Assembly (NCBI GenBank): GCA_003024785.1 | Contig: PUQB01000065.1 | Span: 587,745-651,744, forward strand | Origin: Selaginella tamariscina | Lineage: Eukaryota; Streptophyta; Lycopodiopsida; Selaginellales; Selaginellaceae | Direction: 5' to 3' | Length of the DNA: 64,000 nt | In this document: one piece after another, positions 35,600-46,832 of the stretch | Layout of the letters: every line of letters starts with the position of its first letter | Numbering within the stretch: position 1 is the stretch's first letter | The notes under the pieces: model-generated | The model's input: only the letters and a program-made list of their open reading frames with translations | The model's database searches: none | Told to the model about the DNA's origin: nothing | Translations under genes and position numbers: made by a program

Positions 35600-38469
35600 T
35601 AGACACCCAAAATCTTGCACACAATTGGCTTCATCCCATCATCTCAAGTCAGTGAGTCCTTTGCAACATAGCCCCAGCTTTCCATTGCAACAAGCCACAA
35701 GGTGATTGTCCCAACTTTGTTGGATTTTAAAGCCAATGTTTGTTTCATGGATCATGATTTTGCTCATCAGCATTCCATCAAGTTGAAGAAGCTGCCATAT
35801 CAAGTTCCAATCTCAATCGTGGATTCTATACATGTAGCATCTGGTGTAGTTGTCAAGGAATTCAAGCTAGTATAAGTCACACTAGGAGAAACCTCATGCA
35901 CAATTTCTTCTATAATCTGAGTACCTAGTTATTCTTGGCACACCATGGTTTGAGTTACACAACTCATATATTGATTGGTACAAGCAATGTTTCAGCTTAC
36001 CAAAAAAAGGTGCAAGAGCCTAAGTTTCTGATGTTAGACTCTCAATTATTACAGATATACACAATTTCTTTGGATGAGTTCATTAAGGAGAGTAAGCAAG
36101 ATCCATTGTCAATTTTTGTAGTTGTGATCAACTCAACTCTTGAGTCCAACTCTAAGAAAAATGTCACCTTGCTCCCTACCAAGTATAGTGATTTTATTGA
36201 TGTTTTTGATAAGATTCGGGCTAGTTTGTCATCATTTATCTTGATGATATTTTAACTACTCAAAGACTTTAGAGGAGCATGAGAGTCATATTTGATAGGT
36301 TTTGCAAAAGTTGTGAGATCATGGCCTTTATGCAAAACTAGAGAAGTTCAATTTTGTGCAGGATCATGTGGAGTTTTAGGTTATATGGTAGAGTGGTTAT
36401 GGACAAAATAGTGTTGGATTGGCAGGCACCATAATTGGTCAATGATGTGCAATGTTTTCATGGTTTGCTAACTCTTATCACAAATTCATTAAGGACTACT
36501 CCAAAATTGTATTGCCACTTACCAAGCTAACCCAAAGGATAAGTCTTTTGAGTGGAGTCTAGCAACAGAGGCAGCATTCCACACTTTGAAGCAGGCTTTT
36601 ACATTTGCTCCAATCCTAGCACATCCATACTTGGAGAAGCCCTTCATCATTAAAGCTGATGCATCAGATTTTGCACTAGGTAGTTTACTTTTTCAGGTAG
36701 GTGATAATGATCAACTTCATCCAGTTGCTTTTCATTCCTATAAGTTCCTACCACCAAAGATGAACTATGAGGTACACTATAAAGAGTTATTGGCCATTTC
36801 CTAAAGGGATTGTCACATCAAGTAACAATCACAAGAATTTTGTGTACTTCCAGAGTGCACATGTTTTGTCTCATTGACAATTTTGTTGAGCTCAATTCCT
36901 AGCACGGTTCAACTTTGTCATCATGTATTGTTCATGTTTACAATAGGGTAAGGCAGATACCCTCTCTTAACGTTCATATTTGGCTCCTTGACCTAGTGAT
37001 CTAGCATTTGATCAACAACGGTAGGTTCTTTTGGGCTCAGACCAATTGAAGATTATAGTTGCAGAAGTATCAGCAGCCTTGGAGGACCTAATCTTCTTGC
37101 AGCAATTTGCATAGCTTTACTTGTGGATCCCTTTGGTCAAGATGTCTTGAATTACATTATTCCAGGTCGTGCCTCCAATTATGAGTCCAAGTCTTGCCAT
37201 ATAGATTACGAGCAGTTCAAGTTCCAAAACAGCTTGTTACTTTATAATGGCTTTGTTTATGTTTAGAATGGTCTTTTTCGTTTTCAAGTTTTACAGTTTT
37301 GCCATGATGCTCCTGCAGTTAGTCATTTTGGTGCTCGTAAAATTCTTGAATTGGTTACACAAGATTATTGATGGTCAAAAGTTCATAACAGTGTTAAAGA
37401 TTTTGTTTGTACTTGTGATGTATGTTGCAATTCCAAGATTCCTTGCCATCATCCTCATGGCTTGCTTCAATCCTTGCTAATTCATAATAGTCCTTAAAAG
37501 TTGATTTCCATGGACAATCTTCCAGAATCCAAAGATTTTGATGTTGCATTGGTTGTAATGGATAGGTTTTCAAAGATGACATATTTCTTTCATGCACCAA
37601 GTCTATCATGATATTGTTTGGAAGATCATGAAGTCGAAAACCCGCTTGAAACACCACTTCTATTGTCTCCTCACTAAGTGATTGAGGACCTCAGTTTGCT
37701 ACCAAGTTTTGAAGACAGTTACTTGAACTTATGAATATTTAATGCAAATTGTCATCTAGGTATCATCCACAAACCGATGGACAGATGGAGCATATCATTC
37801 AAACCTTGAAATAGTACCTTTAATGTTTCAATAATTACCAGCAAGACAATTAAGTTGAGCTCTTGCCTCTTGCAGCACAATCACAGGTGGTCTTTGCACA
37901 CTCGTGGGAAGACTCTAACCAATCTTGTTGTGGAGGATCACCTTATTCATCTTCAACATATTCATGAGTTAGTTCATCATCTCCATTGTGCTCAAGATGC
38001 ACACAATGTAGTAACAAATCATCATCGTAGTCCTACTCTTGCTTTTTAAGTTGGAGATCGAGTATGGCTCCTTAGATCCATTTGACTTTGTAACAAGCTT
38101 GATTACCAGCATCTTGGTCCTTTTATTATTCACCTTCCAACTTTAACTTTCAAGCTCCATGAAGATCCATGTGTCTAATTTGGAGCCTTATGTCCCTAAT
38201 ACCATTCCTCATCTCATGACACCATCACCACCACATGTGGAACTTGATGTTAAACCAGAGTATGAGGTAACTACTATCTTAGATTCCAAGCAAATTCAGG
38301 GTAAGCTCTATTATCTAGGTTGGCTACTCTTCTAACGATCATAGTTGGGAGCATGTGAAAAACCTTATTCATGCTCAAGAAGTTATAATTGTTTTCCATC
38401 ATTAATACCCCAACAAGCCTCCACAAGCTCATGGTGTGGTTTGTGAAACTCGTTGTCAAAGAGGGGGGT
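35600..38469 (+). mobile_element. Chromodomain Gypsy fossil (protease to integrase), plus strand
   Basis: Parts occur in order: protease region at about 35,670-36,050, a linker near 36,170-36,230 (LLPTKYSDFIDVFDK), reverse-transcriptase traces near 36,230-36,530, RNase H at about 36,580-36,810 (ADASDFALGSLLFQVGD), integrase at about 37,100-37,900, and a chromodomain trace at about 38,230-38,400 (KPEYEVTTILDS). The purine tract GAGGGGGG lies directly before the short LTR at 38,470. It is broken many times and old. It may pair with the LTR at 33,684, with other elements inserted between. Confidence 0.75.
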
Positions 38470-38645
38470 TGTCATAGTTCTAACTTGGTAGGTTGACCAC
38501 CTGGGTAAAGATTGTGAAATATGTAAAATATGTGGGATATGTGAGAAACACCCAAGCAGACCTAAGTCATCATGACAAAGGGCCCTTTCATAAACACCAA
38601 TTGGCCCTTTGCCTAATTGGCTTAAGGGAGAGGGAAAGATTATGA
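38470..38645 (+). repeat. Short Gypsy LTR, right copy
   Basis: It starts TGTCATAGTTCTAACTTGG and shares AACACCAATTGGCCCTTTGC and the surrounding sequence with the copy at 33,684-33,845. Confidence 0.6.
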
Positions 38646-38674
38646 TAAGGATGGTGTCATGAATCACCAAGATT

Positions 38675-38825
38675 TTCAATCTTATCCTAAAAGATTCTAA
38701 ACATTGGATGTTAGAGAATATTTAATCTTATCTTAGAAAATTTTAAAACATTGGATGAAAGAGAATATTTCAATCTTATCTTAGAAGATTTTAGAATATT
38801 GGATGTCAAAGAATATTCCAAGTAA
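38675..38825. repeat. Three tandem units of about 48 bp
   Basis: The units start AATCTTATCCTAAAAGATT, AATCTTATCTTAGAAAATT and AATCTTATCTTAGAAGATT, each followed by a CATTGGATG-like word and AGAATATT. Confidence 0.7.
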
Positions 38826-39736
38826 AAAAGGTAAGGTTTAAGTATTCTAATTCAACATCATTTATAAGGCAATTTTCATTGTTCTTTTTCTTCTTTCCTT
38901 CTTAATTTTAAAAGAATTGTTAAATTTTTTTGTTTAATTTTATTTTAGGCCTTGGCCTTTGACAACCTGGCATGAAATGCTAGCCAATTGGGATGTAAAA
39001 TGAGAGGAAAATTATTTAGAAGGTAATTTCTAATTTCACTTAAGAGTTACCTAATAACATTTGACTGAGTTACTTTTATATATCAAAATGCATTAAACAA
39101 GCATGTTTTCCTACTACATTTAAAACTCATCATCATAAGTAACAATAGTCAACCTTTCAAATAAAAAGAAGAATTATAATAAAAATTATGACACTCCTTA
39201 TGCATTTAAAAATGTCAATGTCCTCGTTGATGTCCACTAGAAACATTAACAAAAAGCTAATGTTAATCACTTTACGCAAAATTAACAAAAGTTTTACATA
39301 ATTTATATACCTTCTTGTGTCTAACTAAGCAAGTACTTCAAAACCACCATTTATTAAGTCATTAACTTAAGGCACCACTTGCACCGTGAAGTCGTCTCGA
39401 GACCTTTGTATGTTTACAAAAGTCTAGTACATGATTGCAAACAACATATTTGCATTAAATTTTTTTACCTTAACTACAATTTAAATAAGAGGCTTACCCT
39501 ATGATTAAGGAATAAAATTGTCTTTATTCCTAAATATTACATGTAAAGTGCATATTATAACCTTGTATCAAACTCATTTACCAACTCCATGTTATAAATT
39601 CTTGAACGGTTCCATTCACATGATTAAACATTATTACTTACATTTCCATTATCTATAAATATGGACTTGACTTCAAACTCCTTCGTATCACTCACCAATC
39701 TAACATATGGACATAAGTTATTATATCTCTTACGAT
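38826..39736. other. AT-rich intergenic stretch
   Basis: No coding region or element boundary can be supported. The sequence is AT-rich and of low complexity in parts. Confidence 0.5.
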
Positions 39737-39847
39737 GTTCTTGGTTATGGAAGTTGTTATCGTTCACATTCGTGTTCTTGGTTATGGAAGTTGTTATCAT
39801 TCACATTCACGTTCTTGGTTATGGAAGTTGTTATCATTCACATTCAC
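39737..39847 (+). repeat. Minisatellite, three units of 37 bp
   Basis: The unit GTTCTTGGTTATGGAAGTTG plus 17 further bases is repeated three times almost exactly, with a partial fourth after 39,847. Confidence 0.85.
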
Positions 39848-39879
39848 GTTCTTTGTTCGTTGTGTATGATCTTACATGA

Positions 39880-40480
39880 TGCATGAGCAGTTGCGGGGAG
39901 GGGACAGAGCGCTAGATCATTGGTGGGAGCTGACGCTATGAGGGCACTTGACACTTGATCAAGCGATCGCTCCACACCGACCCCAAGGAGCGGGCCTGCA
40001 CCGATCCCCCAAATGAATGCTCCGCATGCAGTCCAGTGATGGCCTGCCATTCCGCTGCACCTAGCAGTATGCCCCCAAAACGAACCACCGCACCCACCGA
40101 TCGGGGTGAGAAGAGGGGGGGAGGGCTTTCCTGTTGCTCCCCAGGTTACCTTTCCCGGCTGCAACAAACCTTGCCAAAACACCAAGCAGCCGGGGCAGCC
40201 CCCTGCACCGCGTTGGTCACTCCCCGCGTCGTTTTGAGCCAGCAGCTTGAGCGAGCTATTATTAACCCCCACCAATGAACATGCTTGTGTGCACCACCGC
40301 GTACTGACACTGCTCCTTTTTGATTACTCACCCCTTTAGCCATGAATGCGTTTTGGTGTTGGATGAGATGCTGGAGAGAGAACCACTGCAATAATGAATG
40401 AGCCACGCAGCCTCCTAAACAAGCCACATTTCCTCTTCGTGGCGGCGACATGGCTGGTGGGATCGCACTCCAGTATCAGC
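39880..40480. other. GC-rich island without a recognised gene
   Basis: About 600 bp with clearly higher GC than the AT-rich DNA on both sides. ORFs exist on both strands (a 143-codon minus frame and a 107-codon plus frame), but neither shows family motifs, and their overlap suggests they are composition effects. It may be an old element or gene relic. Confidence 0.4.
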
Positions 40481-40943
40481 AGCAACAGTAACACCACCAC
40501 GTGATGGATAATACCTCTAAAAGTTTTTTCTTTTTCTTTTGTAATGTTGTAGATTTGGACCATGTATTCATTCATGTTCACGTGTTTAATTGTTTTTAAA
40601 GTTTAGTGCTCACCATTAGTGCTCGCTATTATATCGTTAACACAATAATGGATTCTAAGTATATCCGGAGAACTTATCTTGGTCGGCTTAAACATAATTA
40701 GAATTCATTGTATATTAAAGTTATTTTTCTGAAAACTTCAATATAATTAAAATATAATATGAATGCTTGAATGTAGAATGCATAGAGATAACAATTATAC
40801 ATCATATAGATATTAGAAGTATTGATATATATAATTATATGTTGGATAGAACTTTATGGTTAATTATTCCACCAAACTTAAGAGGGCACGACACCAGCTC
40901 TTTGAAAACTCCAGGTGTGTACTTGTGTTGGGCTAGACTCGCA

Positions 40944-40950
40944 TATATAA
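40944..40950 (+). promoter_or_regulatory. Likely TATA box of the cysteine-rich peptide gene
   Basis: TATATAA lies 45 bp upstream of the ATG at 40,996, leaving room for a short 5' leader. Confidence 0.55.
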
Positions 40951-40995
40951 GGAATCATTTACAAGGCCTAAACATCAATAAAATTTAGCTAAATC

Positions 40996-41265
40996 ATGAC
41001 TAATCAAGTGAGTTTAAGCATTATAGTGTTCTTGCTGTTAAGTTCCTTGTTTATGAGCACAATACAAACAGATCTCAAGAATTGTCTGGTCATCAGCGCC
41101 ATTTGCCAACAGGGTAACAATGGTGCATGTAACAGCTACTGCAACAAATGCCACCAGGGTACTCACTACGGTAGAAGGGCCTGTGTGAAATGCCGTACTG
41201 GTATTTGTACTAGTGGAATCCTCGGGGAGACTTGCACCTGTATCCACGCATGCAGACCCTGTTGA
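40996..41265 (+). CDS. Small secreted 12-cysteine peptide, 89 aa
   Basis: The single exon encodes a signal peptide (residues 1 to about 25, with the hydrophobic core LSIIVFLLLSSLFM) followed by a compact domain of about 60 residues containing 12 cysteines, enough for six disulfides. The spacing is C-x6-C-x7-C-x3-C-x2-C-x10-C-x2-C-x4-C-x8-C-x-C-x3-C-x2-C, and the protein ends on the last cysteine. The mature part is positively charged. This is the architecture of secreted plant antimicrobial or signalling peptides. The spacing fits neither classical eight-Cys defensins nor the GASA/snakin pattern (no CC pair), and I do not recognise the family. A TATA box and a poly(A) signal frame the ORF, supporting a real transcription unit. 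No homolog lies elsewhere in the window. Confidence 0.75.
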   Translation: MTNQVSLSIIVFLLLSSLFMSTIQTDLKNCLVISAICQQGNNGACNSYCNKCHQGTHYGRRACVKCRTGICTSGILGETCTCIHACRPC

Positions 41266-41295
41266 TGTATCATGTGTCTGTGTATGTGGAAGTTA

Positions 41296-41301
41296 AATAA
41301 A
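41296..41301 (+). promoter_or_regulatory. Poly(A) signal AATAAA of the peptide gene
   Basis: AATAAA occurs 30 bp after the stop codon at 41,265. Confidence 0.5.
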
Positions 41302-42001
41302 ACACTTTTCTATTATCTTAATGTATATTTATATTATATAGTCTTTATAACTAGCGTTTTCCCAATCATTTTCTAATTAATTTATGAAGTATAGGAAAAG
41401 AGAAAATATTATAAATTTACATCTAAAAAGTTTAAATGTTACATTATATTATCACTTTCAAAAAACTATTTCTACTTTGACTTATACATGATGATAAGCC
41501 TTGTTTCTTATAGTTCGTTATTTTCATTTTCCTTTCCAATAATACATTGGTATATATCCGTTCCACGTGTTTCTTCTCAACCCATATAATCTTGACACCT
41601 ATAGATTCCCAATGACACAGATTCTTTTAAAAACATCCATTTATTCATTGTTTCCATATATATATATCGTACTTGTTGACACGCAAATATACACAAAACA
41701 TGCACATGTATAGGCTGAAATTGTTCACTTTCACCTGGATGAAATATATACATATATTATTTATGTGTGATATTGTACCCGACACTCAGCTATCATTTAT
41801 TATAGCATGCTTATCAAGTAAATCCATCCACTCCGTCTGTCCGTCCGTTTGTTTGAGGGTGAAAAGCCGTACTAAAACTTCAACTTTGTGTTCAAGACTT
41901 TGAACAGAGTCTAAAATTCTTTTGAAGATAGAAATATACCCACTTTAATTGATGTAAACTAAACATTAGCATATATAATAATCTATTGTCTATCAAAAAA
42001 A
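41302..42001. other. AT-rich intergenic stretch
   Basis: There is no gene signal between the peptide gene and the 3' end of the minus-strand permease. Confidence 0.6.
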
Positions 42002-43713
42002 TTAACTTATTTCATGTTTTCCTTGGACTGCAATATAACACTTAGCAAATGGTTTTAAAGAGCTTTTCAACTTGATAAAAGTATTCACTTCACCCCATAA
42101 CGACAGCACACTCACGATCAACATAGATAGTATAACACCGAGGTTTAAACTGAAATCCAGTGCCCATCCCAGCCTTGTAAATGGTTTAACCCGCTTGTGC
42201 TGATCTCGCGGCCAAAACAGCACATGATAAGCTGCACAAGGAATGATAAAAAAGTTCCAGATGACAAGAGTTGCATCGATAATCCTGTTAACAATCCCAA
42301 AGAATGGGAAAGCTAGTGCTGCAACCCAAAACGTCATATATATTGGAATCCTGGAGAGTGTACGCTTTGTATAGCTTGGTGAGTCATGTACATGCAACAG
42401 TTTCTCCCACATTGAGTACATTGCTATCGAATACATTCCAAAGTTGATAAACTGCAGCATTATATAAATATGTGTGTGGTGTGTGTGAAAGATAGAGAGT
42501 GTATGTCTTACCACGTGAACAAGCATAAGAACATTGGCAGTGTCACGAAAATTGGAGCTTTGGAGCAGCACCAAGGCATTTGGTGTTGTAGTTAACTTGT
42601 CACCAAACATTTGGTACATGGAAATGCTTGGCACTATGACAAGTGAGAGAGTACTTACTACGGCATAGAAATATGTCATTTGATATTCATGTGGCTTCCT
42701 CATCGCATCCATGATCTCTCTGTTCATCAGCATGCATATTATGTGTGTTGTGTGTGTAGAGAGAGAGACTTACATAGGAATAGGGACATTGCCAAGAATG
42801 ATGCATCCACTTAAACCTGAGAAGTATTCAGAATAGCTGTGAGTAGAGTATCTTACGTTTTCAATCTGCAAGTTCCAAGCAAAATCTTAATTAGTTTATA
42901 ATTGATTAGTTTTAAATCATTCTTGCCTTTCCTTGAAGCAGAGATTCAAGTGTCATGTAGCCTGAAACAAAGATTATTGTAACGAGACCAAGATAAGACC
43001 AAACTCTATAGTTTTGTGCGCTTGGAAAAACCACTGATAAACAGAAAATTGCACCGAATATTGATGTCCAAGTTCTCTTATCTAAGTTGTTATTGAGGCT
43101 GTAGGCAAGACTATGAAAAGAGGATTAAAACAAGATGAATGAGGATTAGTACTTCCATATCTTACTTGCTACAGCAATTAGTTGTACCGAGCACACGTAG
43201 AAGACTGTGGTTATGTTTAATACGAAGGAAACCATTTTCCATCTCGGGCCTAAGAGTCCGCCAATTACTTCATGAAGCTATAACCTGTATATGTGAGTTC
43301 CAAATCAAATACAAAGAGCAACGTTAGAATGCATACCTGAGTTGTATGCCATTCTTGCTTTTGGACCTGAATCTATATAAGCGAGAGAGAGATAAATCGC
43401 ATACATGTATATATATACATACCTGTGTCTGAGTTTTATTGTATTTCAGATATAGAATATTGATAATGCAATGTGCCCAGAATCCCATAGCCCCAAGTGC
43501 TAGCTGAATTACAATGGCGGAAGGTAAGCCGAGCTGAGCAGTTGATTGTGGGAAGGTGAGTAGTCTTGAAGCCATCTGCGAACATAAAGAGAATTGTTCA
43601 TGACAATGTCAACTGTAGATTTATACCTTTGCAGCAACAAGATTGAGCCAGGCATCGAATGTAGAGCCTCCATACCAGAGAGTCCGAAGCAGAAACTCAT
43701 ACCACGAGTCCAT
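42002..43713 (-). CDS. AUX1/LAX-like auxin influx carrier (AAAP family)
   Basis: About seven exons joined by GT-AG introns give a polytopic membrane protein of the AUX1/LAX branch. Start ATG is at 43,713 (MDSWYEFLLRTLWYGGSTFD), giving a very short cytosolic N-terminus. Following exons read FPQSTAQLGLPSAIVIQLAL, LHEVIGGLLGPRWKMVSFVL, SLNNNLDKRTWTSIFGAIFC, NYRVWSYLGLVTIIFVSGYM, REIMDAMRKPHEY and SMYQMFGDKL. The last exon contains WEKLLHVHDSPSYTKRTLSR and LAFPFFGIVNRIIDATLVIW, and ends at 42,002. AUX1 proteins are proton-coupled auxin importers of the plasma membrane. The sequence is diverged in the central helices, so its substrate is uncertain. No frame break is seen. The aldo-keto reductase relic lies upstream on the same strand. 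Confidence 0.85.
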
Positions 43714-43891
43714 AGATCCGTCAAATATGTGGGTCGCAGATCTAGTACGGACACACCGACATTATGTTGTGCGGTGGAAAAAACTCACCACCAAAGACCT
43801 GTCATATGAACACGTCACTGTCAGTCTCCCTGTAAACTTTGTTTTGACTACGAATATAGAAAGAAATAGATACTTTATTAAATAAACGACA

Positions 43892-45059
43892 CTATATTTC
43901 ACCATCCCATAGCTCGATAGGTGATCTGTATGGACTAGTTGTAGAATTGCACAGAAGTTCCCAAGTTCCAAGTCTTTTCTGCTCGATAGTTTCCATAAGA
44001 TAGTGATCGTCTGGACTCAACTCAAAATCAAAACTAGCAATATTTTCATTGAGCCTGCTTAGGTTATAACTCTTCATAACTGGAACAACACCAACATCGG
44101 TCAACCATCGGAAAACGACCTGCAAGGAGGAGCTTAAGAGTCGATAATCTCTGTTTGATCAGTAAGAGTCACCTGAGCAGGAGTCTTATTATACTTGGTT
44201 GCGATTTTCTTGACAATGGGATGCTCTATAACACATACCGAACCCCATGGTTTACCGACTCCGCCTAATGGTGACCACGCAAATACTTGAATGCCATTAC
44301 TTTTACAGAAATCTCTCAGCTTCTTCTGTTGCCATACCGGGTGTAATTCCACCTGTAGATCAAAGCAAGCTTGAATACCACAAGGTTTGTTGAGTCAAGC
44401 GCCCACCTGGTTTGCAGCAGGACAAACTCTTGCAGTTTTGAGCAAGTCTTTCAGCTTCTTTGTTGTGAAATTACTGACACCAATTGATCTGGCAAGCTTT
44501 CTGTCCATGCATTCTTCCATTCCTTTCCATGTACTCGGTATATCTAGAGGCAGAAACTCATGTTCCTTGGGAGGAAACTTGGCTCCTTTCGTCGTCTTGA
44601 AAGGCCCGTGTATCAAGAACAAATCAACATATTCCACTCCCAACTTACTAGAATATAACATCATGAGTATTCAATAATCTATGTAAGCTTCAAATTACCT
44701 GAGACTCTCCTTCAAAGCTGGACTACAGCCTCTCTATCATGATCATCGTGCTTAAGCTTTGTGGTTATGAAAACATCCTCTCGTTTAACCAGACCAAGAT
44801 CAAAGGCCTCTGTGAGGGCCTTCCCAAGCGCGACCTCTGTCCCATATAGCTGCCGTATCAAAGTGTCTATATCCAATCTATACAAATTCATGCTTCAGCT
44901 TAATACAGCATCCAGAACTAAAATTGCAGAACTAAAATTGCATACCTTGATTGCTTGTAAAACTGCTCTCTTGATTTCATTCACGTCCTGCACCGTCCCA
45001 GTTCCAAATCCAAGACCGGGGACAATGGCACCTGTGTTGAGTACAAAATTTGGCACCAT
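43892..45059 (-). pseudogene. Aldo-keto reductase (AKR4-like), frameshifted
   Basis: The start ATG is at 45,059 (MVPNFVLNTGAIVPGLGFG). Exons encode an NADPH-dependent aldo-keto reductase barrel: RHFDTAAI near 44,855, [82 protein letters not shown] and VVPVMKSYNLSRLNENIASF. Two bases seem to be lost near 44,846, directly at the catalytic-Tyr motif (AIYG becomes AIWD), and one base near 44,725, so the frame is broken at least twice. The Lys and His of the catalytic set remain. The closest recalled family is the plant AKR4 group (deoxymugineic acid synthase/chalcone reductase-like). It is a relic unless the indels are assembly errors. Confidence 0.8.
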
Positions 45060-45173
45060 TCCTCCAAGAATGTAAACCTAATTTTGCAACGACTCTTCCT
45101 GGAAGTATCCATCCAAATCTTCTCTCTGGTCGGTCTTTCACTTTAAGACTTGACTTCACTTTAAGACTTGACC
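45060..45173. promoter_or_regulatory. Short divergent promoter between AKR and AVT1-like genes, with direct repeat
   Basis: Only 114 bp separate the two start codons. An 18-bp word, CACTTTAAGACTTGACTT, is repeated in tandem at about 45,139-45,171 just before the plus-strand ATG. Confidence 0.5.
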
Positions 45174-46543
45174 ATGAAAAGTACTATATTTCAAACCACA
45201 CAATATAGTGGTCAAGTATTAGACACGGCATCTGGAGAGCAAGAGATGGATGGCATGGAAGAAGGAAGCTCCTTCTCACAAGCAACATTCAATAGTATCA
45301 GTGCAATCCTCGGTGTGTTTTCCCCAACCATATATATCTCTCTTTACGACTGATGTGTGTATATGTGTGTGCCAGGTATCTCATTTCTCACTACACCATA
45401 TGCTCTTGAGAAAGCTGGGCTTTTTGGTCTTAGCATCTTGTTTGCCTTCGCCTTAATCAGCTGCTACACAGCATACATACTAGGTCACTGCCTGGTCCAG
45501 AATCCATCTTACAACAAGGTTGCCGAGGCAGCGTTTGGTCGAAGAGCCCGTGTGTCATTCACGTTACTAGTGCACTTTGAAATGATTGCAGTCTTAGTAG
45601 GCTACACCATTTCTATGGGCGATAACTTAGGAAGGCTGTTTCCTCATGCTAGTCTCAAGTTTTCGACCTTAGAAATCGGTCCTTCAAAGCTTCTTTTGCT
45701 GCTAGCTTTCGTTATCATACTTCCCACCACATGGTTACGCGACTTAACGCTTGTTTCTTACTTATCTCTCTGCGGGATTATCATTTACACTGTGATTGCA
45801 GTCACCATTTTGTACGCTGGGATCTTCGACCACCTGGGCTTTCATCACTCGGTTCCACTGTTGAGACCAAGCAAGCTGCTGAGCATAACAGGAGTCTATG
45901 CTTATTGTTACGCTGCACACTGTGCGTTTCCTAGCATATATGTGTCTCTCAGAAAGCCATCTAGTTATCCAAAGGTAAAACGAATTCTTCATTGTAAATA
46001 CATTTCTAATTAGTGCTATCAGGTTTTGATCGTCAGTTTTCTCCTTTCTACAGCAGCATACACAGGATTTGCTTTTCTGGGAGGAACCATGTTCGGTCAG
46101 TACGTCCTTCCCCAAGTGTCCTTGAACATTCCTATTCGTTAACTGCAGCTAAGATCGTCTTATCGTTCACGGCGTTTCTTCCAGCCAGCAAATACTCGCT
46201 CTGCATTGCTCCAATGGCACTCGATATCGAAAGCAGGTTTCAATGGCCTAAGAAGTCGAAACAGTTTCTAGTAGCCAGCATTCTCCTCCGCACTTCATTC
46301 ATGATTATCATTTTTGTTCTTGCTATGGCCTTGCCCTATTTTGAGACACTGGTGAACTTTATTGGCTCTGCGTCCGGAATGCTAGTGGCTGTAATCCTTC
46401 CCTCTCTTTTCTATTTGAAGATATTCCGAAGGACCATATCGAAGTGGGAGTTTGCATTGAATGTTGCGATTCTGACTGTAGGTATTGTGGTTGGGACATC
46501 TGGCACAGTAGTTTCGATCGTAGATTTTGTGCACAGAAAATAA
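45174..46543 (+). CDS. AVT1-like vacuolar amino-acid transporter (AAAP family), one apparent frameshift
   Basis: Exons are 45,174-45,312, 45,376-45,974 and 46,023-46,543. After an acidic N-terminal tail (EQEMDGMEEGSSFSQATFNS) come about ten hydrophobic segments typical of the AVT1/vesicular-inhibitory-amino-acid-transporter branch: ISFLTTPYALEKAGLFGLSI, GYTISMGDNLGRLFPHASL, LPTTWLRDLTLVSYLSLCG, YAYCYAAHCAFPSIYVSL, AAYTGFAFLGGTMFG, then KIVLSFTAFLPASKYSLCIA and NFIGSASGMLVAVILPSLFY. AVT1-type proteins move neutral amino acids across the tonoplast. The frame changes once near 46,125-46,140, between SLNIP and SLTAAKIV, with no room for an intron. The rest is well preserved. Called CDS because only one break is seen. 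Confidence 0.82.
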
Positions 46544-46832
46544 TTAATCTTCTTTTTTTATTCTTATATCATAATGTCAAAAGTGTGTGTGACATATAAG
46601 TATATATATATATATATATAACGTACACCAACACAGACACACACCCGTGTGTATGTATGTTTATGTGTCTTACATCCATATACATATTTCAATATTTGAT
46701 TTGAATATAGCTGAGCTTATGCGATTAGTGTACGGAAGTTCTTCTTTAGGGATCCACTGAATTGTAACAGGTGTACGGATTAATTAGATATATAATTTGC
46801 CCTAATTTTGATTTCTAGGGCTATTAGCAGAA

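Noticed and set aside
39844-40275. 143-codon minus-strand ORF in the GC-rich island
   Set aside because: It overlaps a plus-strand ORF of similar size and shows no family motif; probably due to base composition.
41038-41247. 69-codon antisense ORF over the peptide gene
   Set aside because: The sense strand has a signal peptide, Cys spacing, TATA box and poly(A) signal; the antisense frame has none of these.
40996-41265. Classification of the 12-Cys peptide as GASA/snakin
   Set aside because: It has 12 cysteines but lacks the CC pair and the CxCVP-like block of that family.
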